From contig NZ_RYZH01000023.1 of assembly GCF_003977685.1 (NCBI RefSeq), positions 1-64,000 of the forward strand: a stretch of 64,000 bases of DNA, given 5' to 3'. This document shows positions 27,452-39,048 of the stretch, piece after piece. The position numbers and the translations under genes were made by a program. The notes beneath the pieces are model-generated. The model saw only the letters and a list, made by a program, of their open reading frames with translations, was not told where the DNA came from and ran no database searches. The DNA comes from Tautonia sociabilis. Lineage in GTDB: Bacteria > Planctomycetota > Planctomycetia > Isosphaerales > Isosphaeraceae. The stretch's first letter is position 1. The number at the start of each line of letters is the position of its first letter.

Positions 27452-28909
27452 TCAGGCCAGCAATTCCGGCACGACCCTCCCGTGGACGTCGGTCAGGCGG
27501 AAGTCTCGGCCCTGGAAGCGGAAGGTCAGCCGCTCGTGGTCGAAGCCGAGCAGGTGGAGGATCGTCGCCTGGAGGTCGTGGACGTGCACCGGGTTCTCGA
27601 CCACGGAGAAGCCCAGCTCGTCCGTCTCGCCGTGGCAGTAGCCGGCCCGGGCGCCGCCGCCGGCCAGGAAGACGGCGAAGCAATCCGGGTAGTGGTCGCG
27701 GCCGAGGATGCTGCCGGCGGCGGTGCGGCCCTCGCGGAAGGGAGTCCTCCCGAATTCTCCTCCCCAGACGACGAGCGTCTCGTCGAGCAGGCCGCGGGCC
27801 TTCAGGTCCTTGATGAGGGCGGCGACGGGGCGGTCCATCGTGGCGCACTTCTGGGTGAGGCCGTCGCGGAGGTCCTCGCGGGGGTTGGTGCCGTGGAAGT
27901 CCCAGCCCCAGTCGAACAATTGCACGTAGCGGACCCCCTGCTCCACCAGCCGACGGGCCAGCAGGCAGTTGTTGGCGAAGCTGGCGGCCCCGGGACGAGC
28001 GCCGTAGGCCTCGATGGTTTCGGGAGACTCTCGAGAGATGTCCATGACCTCGGGAACCGACATCTGCATGCGGAAGGCCAGCTCGTACTGGGCGATCCGG
28101 GTTGCCGTCTCGGGATGGCCCAGCTCCTGGGCCTGCATCGCGTTCAGCTCGTGCAGGGCGTCGAGGCTCCTTCGGCGGAGGTCGCGGTCCATGCCGGGCG
28201 GGTCGGAGACGTACAGCACCGGATCTCCCTCGGAGCGGCACTGGACCCCCTGGAAGACGGAGGGCAGGAACCCGCTGCCCCAGGCCCCCTGCCCCGCGCT
28301 CGGCTGGACGCCGCTGGAGATGAGCACGACGAATCCGGGCAGGTCCCGGCTCTCCGAGCCCAGTCCGTACGTCACCCAGGAGCCGAACGACGGCCGACCC
28401 TGCCGGGGAGAGCCGGTGAAGAGCAGCAATTCGGCCGGGGCGTGGTTGAACTGGTCGGTGTACATCGACTTGACGAGGCAGATCTCGTCGGCCACCTCGT
28501 GCAGGCGGGGGACGGCGTCGGACATCCAGATGCCGGCCTCGCCGCGGGGGGCATAGGTCCGGGGGGTGCCCAGAAGCTTCGGCGTCCCGGTGGTGAAGGC
28601 GAACCGGCGGCCCTCGAGGAACTCAGCGGGGCAGTCCTCGCCGCTGTGCTTGACCAGTTCGGGCTTGTAGTCGAACAGGTCCAGATGAGGCGGGGCACCA
28701 GACATGTGCAAGTAAATGACGTTCTTCGCCTTCGGGGCGAAGTGCGGCGGCCGGGGAGTCATTGGGTCGGTCGCCGGCCGGGCCTGATCGGCGGCCCGGG
28801 CGCCATCGTCGAGCAGCGAGGCCAGGGCGACCGCGCCGAGCCCGACCGGCATCCCCTGGAGGAAGTGGCGGCGGGTGACGTGCTGCAGGCGTTCGGTGCG
28901 GGGATCCAT
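27452..28909 (-). CDS. DUF1501 secreted protein, second copy
   Basis: 485 residues from ATG 28909 with GAGGTGAGACG upstream. A Tat-type signal (TRRHFLQGMPVGLGAVALASLL) precedes the DUF1501 domain, a sulfatase/alkaline phosphatase-like fold: [79 protein letters not shown] and the C-terminal [20 protein letters not shown]. The family is exported and always travels with DUF1549/DUF1553 cytochrome-type proteins in planctomycetes, but its reaction is unproven. It is the last gene of a four-gene operon and is 47 bp downstream of its cytochrome partner. Confidence 0.9.
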   Translation of the reverse strand: MDPRTERLQHVTRRHFLQGMPVGLGAVALASLLDDGARAADQARPATDPMTPRPPHFAPKAKNVIYLHMSGAPPHLDLFDYKPELVKHSGEDCPAEFLEGRRFAFTTGTPKLLGTPRTYAPRGEAGIWMSDAVPRLHEVADEICLVKSMYTDQFNHAPAELLLFTGSPRQGRPSFGSWVTYGLGSESRDLPGFVVLISSGVQPSAGQGAWGSGFLPSVFQGVQCRSEGDPVLYVSDPPGMDRDLRRRSLDALHELNAMQAQELGHPETATRIAQYELAFRMQMSVPEVMDISRESPETIEAYGARPGAASFANNCLLARRLVEQGVRYVQLFDWGWDFHGTNPREDLRDGLTQKCATMDRPVAALIKDLKARGLLDETLVVWGGEFGRTPFREGRTAAGSILGRDHYPDCFAVFLAGGGARAGYCHGETDELGFSVVENPVHVHDLQATILHLLGFDHERLTFRFQGRDFRLTDVHGRVVPELLA

Positions 28910-28956
28910 GGTCGTCTCACCTCGCGTTCGGCTTCGGGGCGATCCGGGGGCACCGC

Positions 28957-31466
28957 TCATCGCTTCAGGAACATCTCGTCCAGATTCAATAACACGTTTC
29001 CGACGACCGTCCAGGCCGCCAGCTCGGCCGCGTCCATTCCCTCGGGGAGCGGGCCGAGGGGGTCGGTGGCCATGCGGGTCGCGGCGTCGGAGGCGTCGGC
29101 AAAGTCGGAGCGGGCGTCCTGGAAGAGGGAGACCAGGGCGGCCACCTCCTTCTCGGAGGGCTCCCGACCCAGGCAGAGGCGGACGCCTCGCCGGGCGCGG
29201 CCCTCGGTCGAGTCGCCCCCCTCGCGGACCATCCGTCGGGCGAGGGCCTGAGAGGCCTCGACGAACACCGGGTCGTTGAGTGTTACAAGGGCCTGGAGCG
29301 GCGTGTTCGTGCGGTCGCGGCGGACGGTGCAGACCTCGCGGTTGGGAGCGTCGAAGGTGGTCATCGACGGGTAGGGGTTGGTGCGGCGCCACTCGGTGTA
29401 GAGGGCGCGCCGGTAGCGGTCCTGCCCCGTGCTGGTCGGCTTGTCGATGGCGCTGCCGAAGGCGGCGTTCAGGCCCGTCTGGGGCCGGGGAGGGTTGACC
29501 GGCGGGCCGTGCATCCTCGGGCTGAGCAGGCCGGAGACGAACAGCGCCTGGTCCCGGATCATCTCGGCCGACAGGCGGAACCGAGGCCCTCGGGCCAGCA
29601 GCCGGTTGTCCGGGTCGCGCTCGAGCAGCTCCGGAGTCACCCGGGACGATTGTCGATACGTGCTCGACGTGACCAGCAGCCGGAAGAACGCCTTCAGGTC
29701 CCAGCCCGATCGGACCAGTTCGGTCGCCAGCCAGTCAAGCAGCTCCGGGTGCGTGGGCAGCTCGCCCTGGGAGCCAAACTCCTCGCTCGTGGAGACGAGT
29801 CCTCGGCCGAAGATTTGCTCCCAGCAGCGGTTGGCCACCACTCGGCTCGTGAGCGGGTTTTCCTCGCAGACCAGCCATCGGGCCAGGCCGAGGCGGTCGG
29901 GTTGGGCCCCGTCGGGGAGGTTGTGGAACGCGGCGGGGACTCCGGGGGGCACCTCCTCGCCCAGATCCCGGAAGTTTCCCCGGCGCTGGATACGGGTGGT
30001 GCGGCGATCGCGCTCGGGCTGCTCCTGCATGATGGGAACGGTGGTGTAGGGCGTCAGCTTCCGCTCCAGCTCGGCCAGGCGCTCGCGTTCGGCTTTCAAG
30101 AGTGGAGTGATGCTCAGGTAATACTCCGTCAGCTTGCTGGCCTGATCCTTGTCCCGGTCCTCGGGGGCGATCTTCAGGATCTCCCGGATCGCCTCGGGAG
30201 CCTTCGCCGCCTCCGAGTCCGGCTCGGGCTCGGCCGGGAACGAACGCTCCCACTCGGCCTGGGCCTCGAGGAGTTCGGGGGTCGGGGTCGAGAGGGTCGC
30301 GCGCAGCTCGGCGGCCTCGCGCTCCCAGTCGGCCTTGTGGGCCTTCTGCTCGTCGGTGTAGAGGGGGAGCGTGGGGGCCTCGTCGCGGCGGTCGGCGTCG
30401 GCGGTGGTGTTCAGGATGGCGAAGAGGCGGAAGTAGTCGGTCTGAGGGATCGGGTCATACTTGTGCGAGTGGCACTGGGCGCAGGCGATCGAGGTGCCCA
30501 TCCAGACCGTCATCGTGGTGTTCACGCGATCGACGATGGCGGCGTTGCGGAACTCCTCGTCGTCGGTGCCCCCCTCGCTGTTGGTCATCGTGTTGCGGTG
30601 GAAGGCGGTGGCGACGAGCTGCGACTCGGTCGGCTCGGGGAGCAGGTCGCCGGCCAGTTGCTCGATCGTGAACTGATCGAAGGGCATATTCGCGTTGAAG
30701 GCGTCGATCACCCAGTCGCGATATGCCCAGATCGTCCGAGCCGGGTCGTCGGCGTATCCGGCCGAGTCGGCGTAGCGGGCCAGGTCGAGCCAGAGCCGGG
30801 CCATGTGCTCGCCGTAGGACCGCGAGGCGAGCAGGCGGTCCACCAGTGACTCATAAGCATCAGCCGATTGATCGGCGAGGAAGGCGTCGACCTCCTCGGG
30901 GGTCGGCGGCAGGCCGGTCAGGTCGAGGGAGACACGGCGGATGAGGGCGGCGCGGTCGGCCTCGGGAGCGGGAGAAAGCCCCTCGGATTCCAGGCGGACG
31001 AGGATGAAGCGGTCGATCGGGTTGGTCGGCCAGGACGGGTCGCTCACTTCGGGGGGGGTGGGGCGAGCGGGGGGAACGTAGGCCCAGTGTTCGGCGTATT
31101 CGGCCCCCTGCTCGATCCACCTCCGCAGCAGCGCGGCTTCCTCGGGGGTGACGGTCTTGCCGAACGAGGAGGGGGGCATGACCTCGAGCTCCTCCTCCGA
31201 CTCAACGCGGTAGATCAGCTCGCTGGCGTCCGGGTCGCCGGGGACGACCGCCGCGTAGCCGCCGCGGTCGGCGGTGGCGTCTCTGGCGCGGTCGAGGCGG
31301 AGGTCGGCCTGGCGTTCGGCCTCGTCGGGGCCGTGGCAGGCCAAGCACTTGTTGGAAAGGATCGGCCGGATGTCCCGGTTGAAGTCGACCCGCCCGCCGT
31401 CTTCGGCCGCGGCGGCGAGCGCGGCGGCCGACGCGGAGACGATCGCGCCGAGGAGAATTCGAACGA

Positions 31467-31470
<4 letters not shown>
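28957..31470 (-). CDS. Planctomycete cytochrome-type DUF1549/DUF1553 protein, second copy
   Basis: 837 residues from ATG 31470, which lies in an ATGA overlap with the preceding DUF1501 gene. A signal peptide ([18 protein letters not shown]) is followed by a PSCyt1 domain with heme motif CLACH and MPPSS, then DUF1549 ([42 protein letters not shown]) with a second Cxx[14 protein letters not shown], a coiled region about 400-500, and DUF1553 ([52 protein letters not shown]). These large periplasmic proteins are a hallmark of planctomycetes; function unknown, probably redox or polysaccharide-linked. It shares the plan of the copy at 32951-36064 but lacks that copy's central insertion. Confidence 0.9.
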
Positions 31471-32950
<1,480 letters not shown>

Positions 32951-32954
<4 letters not shown>

Positions 32955-35900
32955 TCCGGGGTGATCGTCTCGTCCAGGTTCAGCAGCGCCCGGGCCACGA
33001 CGGTCCACGCGGCCAGTTCGACGGCGTCCTCGTTGTCGGTGCCGGCGATCGCTCGGGCGTCCAGCTCTCCGGCCTCAAGGCGGGCACGCTGGACGGCGAG
33101 GAAGTCGAGGATCGCGGCGATCTCGGTTGCGTCGGGCCTCCTCGCCAGACAGAGGCGGAAGGCCCGGACGGCCCTCTGCTCGTCGTCATCCTGGGGGACC
33201 TCGCGGGCGACCCGTCGGGCGAGTGCCTGCGCGGCCTCGACGAACACCGGGTCGTTCAAGAGTGTGAGCGCCTGCAACGGGGTGTTCGACCGTTCCCGCC
33301 TCGGGCAAGTAACCTCGGACGTGGGGGCGTCGAAGGTGATGAACGCCGCGAAGGGGGCGGTTCGCTTGGTGAACGTGTAGAGGCCTCGGCGGTATCGGTC
33401 GGGGCCGGTGCTGGTCGGCCAGGCCGGGCCGCCGTAGGCCAGGGCCGTCACCCCGTCGGGCTGGGGCGGGTAGACGCTCGGCCCCCCGACCGTCTCGACC
33501 AGCAGGCCGCTGGCCGACAGGGCGAGGTCCCGCACCAGCTCCGCGTCCAGCCGGACCCGGGGCCCTCGGGCGAGCAGGACGTTCTCCGGATCGCGCTCGA
33601 GCAGTGTCGGCGAAACGTCGGAGGCCTGCCGGTAGGTCGCGCTGGTCACGATCAGCCGGTGCATCTCCTTGAGGCTCCAGCCCCGCTCCATGAAGGTGAC
33701 GGCCAGCCAGTCGAGCAGCCCCGGGTGCGACGGCGGTTCTCCCCTCGTGCCGAAGTCATCCACGGTGGCGACGATCCCCCGGCCGAAGTGCCCTTCCCAG
33801 AGGCGATTGACCGTGACCCGGGCGACCATCGGGTTCTCCTCGCTGGCGATCCAGCGGGCGAAGGTGAGCCGGTCGCGCGGCTCCCCCTCGGGGAGCGGGT
33901 GCAACACCGCAGGCACGCCCGGCTCCACCGCTTCTTCCGGTGAGAGGAACTCGCCTCGCCGGTGGAGGTGTGTGGTGCGGGCGTGCTCGGGGCGGCGCTC
34001 TTGCATGACCATCGTGGTCGGGAAGTCGGGCAGCGCTTCCCTGAGCCGGGCGATCTCCTCATGCTGTTCGGCCAGCTCGGGGGCAATCGACAGGTAATAT
34101 CGTGTAATCCGCTCCCGTTCCTTTTCGGATCGCTCAGGGGCCGGGACGCGGGCGATCGCCTCCACGTCGGCGGGAAGGCCGGAGGCGACGATGGGGGCCG
34201 GGTCCGTCGTGATCGAGACGCGGAAGCGGCCGATAGTCATCTGATGGATATATTCCTGCCGCATCGTCAGCACGAGCGTCGTCCGGCTGCCGTCGCCGAC
34301 GGGTTCGGCGAATCCGAAGACCGCCGCATGGGGACGGCCGATCGCTCCCTTGACGTTCCATCCGGTGTCGGGGACCTCATCGACCGCCTTCGCCGCCGGG
34401 TGCCCCTGCTCCGAGTAATCCTCCGAGGCGTTCGCGATCGCGACTCGAGCGGTCTCGCCCTCTTCGGGGACGGCGTCCACCTCGAATTCGGTGAGCAGGA
34501 AATCGCCCACGGAGAACAGAGGGGCCCTCCCCGGCCCGCCGTCCGGCAGGCTCTCGTGGGGAAGGACTTCCAGCCGGAGGCCGGTGATGCCGGTGAGATC
34601 CGTCTCCAGTTCGACCGTGTACACGTCCTGATTCGGCTTGTCGCCGCTGACGAGCACCGAGGAGTCCTCCAGCACCTCCATCGTCGCGCCGTTCTTCGAG
34701 GAGAGCCGGGTTGGGGAGATCGGGGTCCAGTCGTGGGTCCGTAGCGAAGCCTCCCACCGGGCCATCGCCTCGGCGAGGTGCTGGCGGCGGGCCTCGTCAT
34801 CCGTCAGGCCGGGGGCTCGCCGATCGGGGAGGGGGAATCGGTCGGCCAGGCCGGCGACGATCGTGTCGATCTCCGCCTGGATCTCCGCCCGGCGGCGGGC
34901 GATCTCGGGGTCGGGAACGGGCAGCTCCGGCTCGTCGGCGTTGTTCAGGAAGGCGAAGAGCTGGTAGTACTCGCGCTGGGTGATCGGGTCGTATTTGTGC
35001 GAATGACACTGGGCGCAACCAACGGTGAGCCCGAGCCAGGTCGACCCGGTCGTGGCCACTCGGTCGACGATCGAGGCGAAGCGGAACTCCTCGACGTCGA
35101 TGCCCCCTTCCTCGTTGATCATCGTGTTCCGGTGGAAGCCGGTGGCGATGCGCTGTGCGGTTGTCGCGCCGGGGAGCAGGTCGCCGGCCAGTTGCTCGAT
35201 CGAGAACTGATCGAAGGGCATGTCGGCGTTCAGGGCGTCGATCACCCAGTTCCGGTAGGGCCAGATCGATCGCTCGCGGTCCTTCTCGTACCCGTTGGTG
35301 TCGGCGTATCGGGCGAGGTCCAGCCAGCGGCGTCCCCAGCGCTCGCCGTAGTGGGGAGAGGCGAGCAGGCGGTCGACCAGCGACTCGAAGGCGGTCGGCG
35401 ACTCGTCCTCGAGGAAGGCGTCGACCTGCTCGGGGGTCGGCGGCAGGCCGATCAGGTCAAGCGAGAGGCGTCGGATGAGGGTCGAGCGGTCGGCCTCGGG
35501 AGCGGGAGAAAGGCCCTCCGACTCCAGCCGGGCGAGGATGAACCGATCGATCGGGTTGCGGGGCCAGCCGAAATCCCGCACCTCGGGGGGCTCGGGTAAA
35601 ACCGGGGCCCGGAAGGCCCAGTGGTCGCTGCGGGGGGCCTCGGCGGGGGTGTCGTCCTCGGACCACTCGGCCCCCTGGTCGATCCAGGACCGGATCAGGG
35701 CGACCTGATCCCGGGTGAGCGGATCGCCCGAGGGGGGCATGACCGAGAGGGGGTCGAGGCCGGCGACCTTCTCGACCAGGAGGCTCTTGGCGCCGTCTCC
35801 CGGTTCGATGACCGGCCCGGAGTCTCCCCCGGCCAGGGCGTCGGCCCGGTTGTCGAGCCGAAGGCCTCCCTTGCGGCGGTCGGGGCCGTGGCAGGAGAGG

Positions 35901-36064
35901 CAACGCTCGGCGAGGATTGGCCGGATCTGCTCCTCGAACGCCACCGGGTGCTCCACCGGAGGGGGCAGCCCGGCCTCATCCTGCCCCCAGGCCAGGGGGA
36001 GGGACGACGTCGGAATCAGGATCGCGAGGCCGGCGAGGAGCCAGTCGATGCGGACACGGGCCAT
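32951..36064 (-). CDS. Planctomycete cytochrome-type DUF1549/DUF1553 protein, first copy
   Basis: 1037 residues from ATG 36064 (GGATGGTGATCCG upstream). A signal peptide is followed by PSCyt1 with heme motif CLSCH and MPPSG, DUF1549 ([22 protein letters not shown], second heme motif [12 protein letters not shown]), then an extra block of about 200 residues (roughly 495-720) with the feel of a beta-sandwich carbohydrate-binding module ([32 protein letters not shown]), and DUF1553 ([44 protein letters not shown]). The inserted block is absent from the second copy. It heads the four-gene operon. Periplasmic; function unproven. Confidence 0.9.
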
Positions 36065-36293
36065 CGGATCACCATCCGGGGCTCGGGGAGGGGGCGAGGC
36101 GGGGTGTCGATTCAGCGGGGCGGCGCGAGTGCCGGTCGGGGGTGGGGGAGGGGATCGTGAAGACCCCACCGAATCTATTGTGAGAGAACCATTCGGAGGA
36201 TGCAATTGGGTTCGACGCGAATCGATCCGATCCTGACCCGGCGCTGAGGAGGACGACGATCCTTCGGAATCGGAGAGCGAACCCGATCCGGGC

Positions 36294-37184
36294 TCAGACG
36301 TCGCAGAGGGCCACCGCCTCGGACAGGCTGGTGAGGGGGTCCCGTGTGGGGATGAATTCCTGGGCGAGGACGCCGTCGAAGCCGGTGTCGACGATCGCCC
36401 GGCAGATGGCGGGATAGTACAGCTCTTGCGAGTCGTCCAGCTCGTGGCGGCCGGGGTTGCCGCCGGTGTGGTAGTGGCCGAACGCGGTGTGGTGCCGCTC
36501 GATCGTGCGGATGATGTCCCCTTCCATGATCTGCATGTGGTAGATGTCGTAGAGCAACCGGAAGTGGTCGGACCCGACGCGGTTGACCAGCTCGACGCCC
36601 CAGTCGGAACGGTCGCACATGTAGTCCGGGTGGTCGACCTTGCTGTTGAGCAGCTCCATGTGGATCACCACGCCGGCCTTCTCGGCCTCGGGGACGATCT
36701 CCCGGAGCGCCTTGGCGCAGTGCTCCAGACCGGTGCGATCGTCCATCCCGTTGCGGTTGCCCGAAAAGGTGATGACGTTCCGCCAGCCCTCCTTCGCGGT
36801 GGCCTCGATCCCCTCGAGGATCGCCCCGAGGCACTCGTCGTGGTTGGCCGGGTCGTTCAGGCCCTTGGTCAGGCTGTGGGTCGAGGTCATCGTGCAGACC
36901 AGGCCGTGGCGCTTGACCGCCTCGAACTCCTCGCCGGGCCGGAGCAGGTCGATGCCGACCAGGCCCATCCGCTTCGCGGCGGCGGCAAGATCGTCGATCG
37001 GGATCCGGCCGTAGCACCAGCGGCAGGCCGACTGCCGGAGCCGGCCGTTCGTCACGGCGGTTCCCTTCGGCCCCTGCGCCGCCCGGGCGGGGCTGATGAC
37101 GCCGGCCGCGGCGGCGGCGGCGGTCGATCGGAGCAGGTTCCTCCGGGTCATCGACCCGGGCATGTCCTCGGCGGGACGGCGCAT
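36294..37184 (-). CDS. Exported TIM-barrel isomerase (hydroxypyruvate isomerase-like)
   Basis: 296 residues from ATG 37184 with GGGGAGAG upstream. A twin-arginine signal (MTRRNLLRSTAAAAAAGVISPARA) is followed by an AP-endonuclease-2-type TIM barrel: LAAAAKRMGLVGIDLLRPGEEF, NVITFSGNRNGMD, VVIHMELLNSKVDHPDYMCD, LLYDIYHMQIMEGDI, FGHYHTGGNPGRHELD and a C-terminal VLAQEFIPTRDPL. The Glu, Asp-His, His and Glu residues are the usual metal ligands of hydroxypyruvate isomerase. Planctomycetes have many such exported copies; the substrate is unknown. It lies 230 bp upstream of the cytochrome-type operon on the same strand and could share its regulation. Confidence 0.85.
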   Translation of the reverse strand: MRRPAEDMPGSMTRRNLLRSTAAAAAAGVISPARAAQGPKGTAVTNGRLRQSACRWCYGRIPIDDLAAAAKRMGLVGIDLLRPGEEFEAVKRHGLVCTMTSTHSLTKGLNDPANHDECLGAILEGIEATAKEGWRNVITFSGNRNGMDDRTGLEHCAKALREIVPEAEKAGVVIHMELLNSKVDHPDYMCDRSDWGVELVNRVGSDHFRLLYDIYHMQIMEGDIIRTIERHHTAFGHYHTGGNPGRHELDDSQELYYPAICRAIVDTGFDGVLAQEFIPTRDPLTSLSEAVALCDV

Positions 37185-37413
37185 GGCGGGCTCTCCCCTG
37201 GCGGTGGATCCGATGATCGCGACGGGACTGGATCGCCCCAGTATGGGGGGCGTCCTTCCCCTCCGCAACGGATTCCGGCCGAGGGGCCGGGGGCCATCCG
37301 CTCCCCGGCGACGCGATCACCGTCGTCGATGCGACCGGAGCAGGCCGGGAGATGTCGGCGGGCATCCCGGCCTGCTCGATCGGCTTTGACGGCGGGAGGG
37401 GATGCTCCCCGGC

Positions 37414-38706
37414 TCACCCCAGGGGCCGGGGGCCGGCCCACTCGTCGGCGGGAGGGGTCGTCAGCACGTCGAGGATCGTCGGCCGGCCGTTGCGGTTGGC
37501 GAAGGTGCCGTGGCACTCAACCACCTGGCGAGCATAGTCGGGATGCTCCCGCATCAGAAGCTGGTGCAGCCGGGGGAGCTGATGGTGCGGGATCGCCGGG
37601 AAGAGGTGGTGCGGCACGTGCATCCCCTGCCCGTAGACGAACACGGCCCAACGCGAGAACGGGTCGCAGAAGAACACGCGGGAGTTGGTGAGCGGGCCGG
37701 CGTCGGCGTTCGAGTGCTGATAGACATCACGCAAATACATGAAGTACATGAACGACGTCCCCATCGGCACGAACCACAGGAGCATCCCGTATCCCGCCGC
37801 CTTCCCTCCCGTCTCCGCGGTCAGCAGGCCGAGGGCGACGATCGCCGCGGTGAGGTACGCCAGCCGGGCGGCGGCGGCGGCCCTCGTCCCGTAGGGCTGC
37901 CGTAGCGGGGAGCGGTACAGCGCCCGGGCCGGCAGCATCGCCAGCACGGCCAGCGCCGCCCCCAGGCCGATCGCCCCGGCCGCCGGCAGCCACGCCGTCC
38001 GGCCGACGGCATGCAGGACCCAAAGCGCCGCCACCAGCCCGATCACGTAGGAGAGGCCGAGGGCCGTCCCCCGTCGAAGCGGAGCGCGGCCTTCCCCGCC
38101 TCCGGCGCGATCGACGTAGACGTTCTTGCCGATCCCCAGGATGGTCACGGCGACGTAGGCCCACTGGTATCGCAGGAACGCCAGCGGAGCCGACAGCGGC
38201 GCCAGGTAGATCGTCACCAGCAGCCGAGCCCGGGGCATCGGGAACTCCTCCGATCGCTTGCCGGGCCCGAGGTTCTGCAGGTCGGGATCCCGATCGGGGT
38301 CGTTGGTGTACTGGTGGTGCGCCAGGTGGAAGACCCGGTAGAAGTGGATGGTCGACAGCAGCGGGAAGAGGCAGAAGAGGTCGGCCGCCAGGTCGTTGAC
38401 GCGCTTCTCTCGCAGCAGGGCGAAGTGCGACGCCTCGTGGGCGATCCCCGCCAGGCGGTGCTGCAGGGCGCCCACCAGCACGATCGCCGCGGCGATCACC
38501 GGCACGTTCCACCACCGGGACAGCCCCCACGCCTCCCGGGACTCGACGAACAACACGGCCCCGCCGATCACCGCCGCCAGGCAGGCGTACTCGCGGGCCA
38601 GGCAGGCCAGGCTTCTCGCGTTGTCGACCTGGCGCAACGCCTTGACCCGATCCCGCAGCCCCGGGGCGTTGAAGGTCGGTCGTCGGGACATCGAGGCCAT
38701 CACCAT
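37414..38706 (-). CDS. Membrane fatty-acid desaturase-family protein
   Basis: 430 residues from ATG 38706 (ATG 38700 also possible; GGAGG lies upstream). Three histidine boxes of the membrane di-iron family are present: HEASH (90-94), HLAHHQ (127-132) and HVPHH (about 366). Hydrophobic pairs lie between them (WWNVPVIAAAIVLVGAL, LSYVIGLVAALWVLH, AIVALGLLTAETG). The family introduces double bonds or hydroxyls into lipids at the cytoplasmic face of the membrane. The text FHLAHHQYTNDPDRDPD is typical of acyl-lipid desaturases. It diverges from an anchored protein of unknown function. The target lipid is unknown. Confidence 0.85.
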   Translation of the reverse strand: MVMASMSRRPTFNAPGLRDRVKALRQVDNARSLACLAREYACLAAVIGGAVLFVESREAWGLSRWWNVPVIAAAIVLVGALQHRLAGIAHEASHFALLREKRVNDLAADLFCLFPLLSTIHFYRVFHLAHHQYTNDPDRDPDLQNLGPGKRSEEFPMPRARLLVTIYLAPLSAPLAFLRYQWAYVAVTILGIGKNVYVDRAGGGEGRAPLRRGTALGLSYVIGLVAALWVLHAVGRTAWLPAAGAIGLGAALAVLAMLPARALYRSPLRQPYGTRAAAAARLAYLTAAIVALGLLTAETGGKAAGYGMLLWFVPMGTSFMYFMYLRDVYQHSNADAGPLTNSRVFFCDPFSRWAVFVYGQGMHVPHHLFPAIPHHQLPRLHQLLMREHPDYARQVVECHGTFANRNGRPTILDVLTTPPADEWAGPRPLG

Positions 38707-39048
38707 CCATCCTCCAGGAGGGTTCGAGTCGACCGCGAGGCCGACCGCCCCGGCCGGCCTCCTCGGGCGATCCGTTCCAGTCTACCCCGCGGTTGCCTCG
38801 GCTGGGCCGTGGGCCGCGACCGGACTCCGGCCTGGGGGCTGCTTCGCCCCGATCGGGAACGCGACGGGCGGAATCGCCGCGATCGGCAGCGAATCCGGTG
38901 CCGATGGCCCGTCACCGGCCCTCCTCTTCCCGGATCTCCGGGGGAAGCGGCATTGACCTCCCCCGGTTCCTGGGGCATAAGGACGAGTCACGCCGCGCGA
39001 GGGATCGCGCCGAGGAGGCCGCACGCGCCGCCGAGCCGGGAGGCAAGG
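38707..39048. other. Divergent intergenic region of desaturase and anchored protein
   Basis: 342 bp without a supportable gene. Ribosome sites are visible for both flanking genes (GGAGG for the desaturase, GGGAGGCAAGG for the rightward gene), but no promoter boxes were recognised. Confidence 0.45.
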
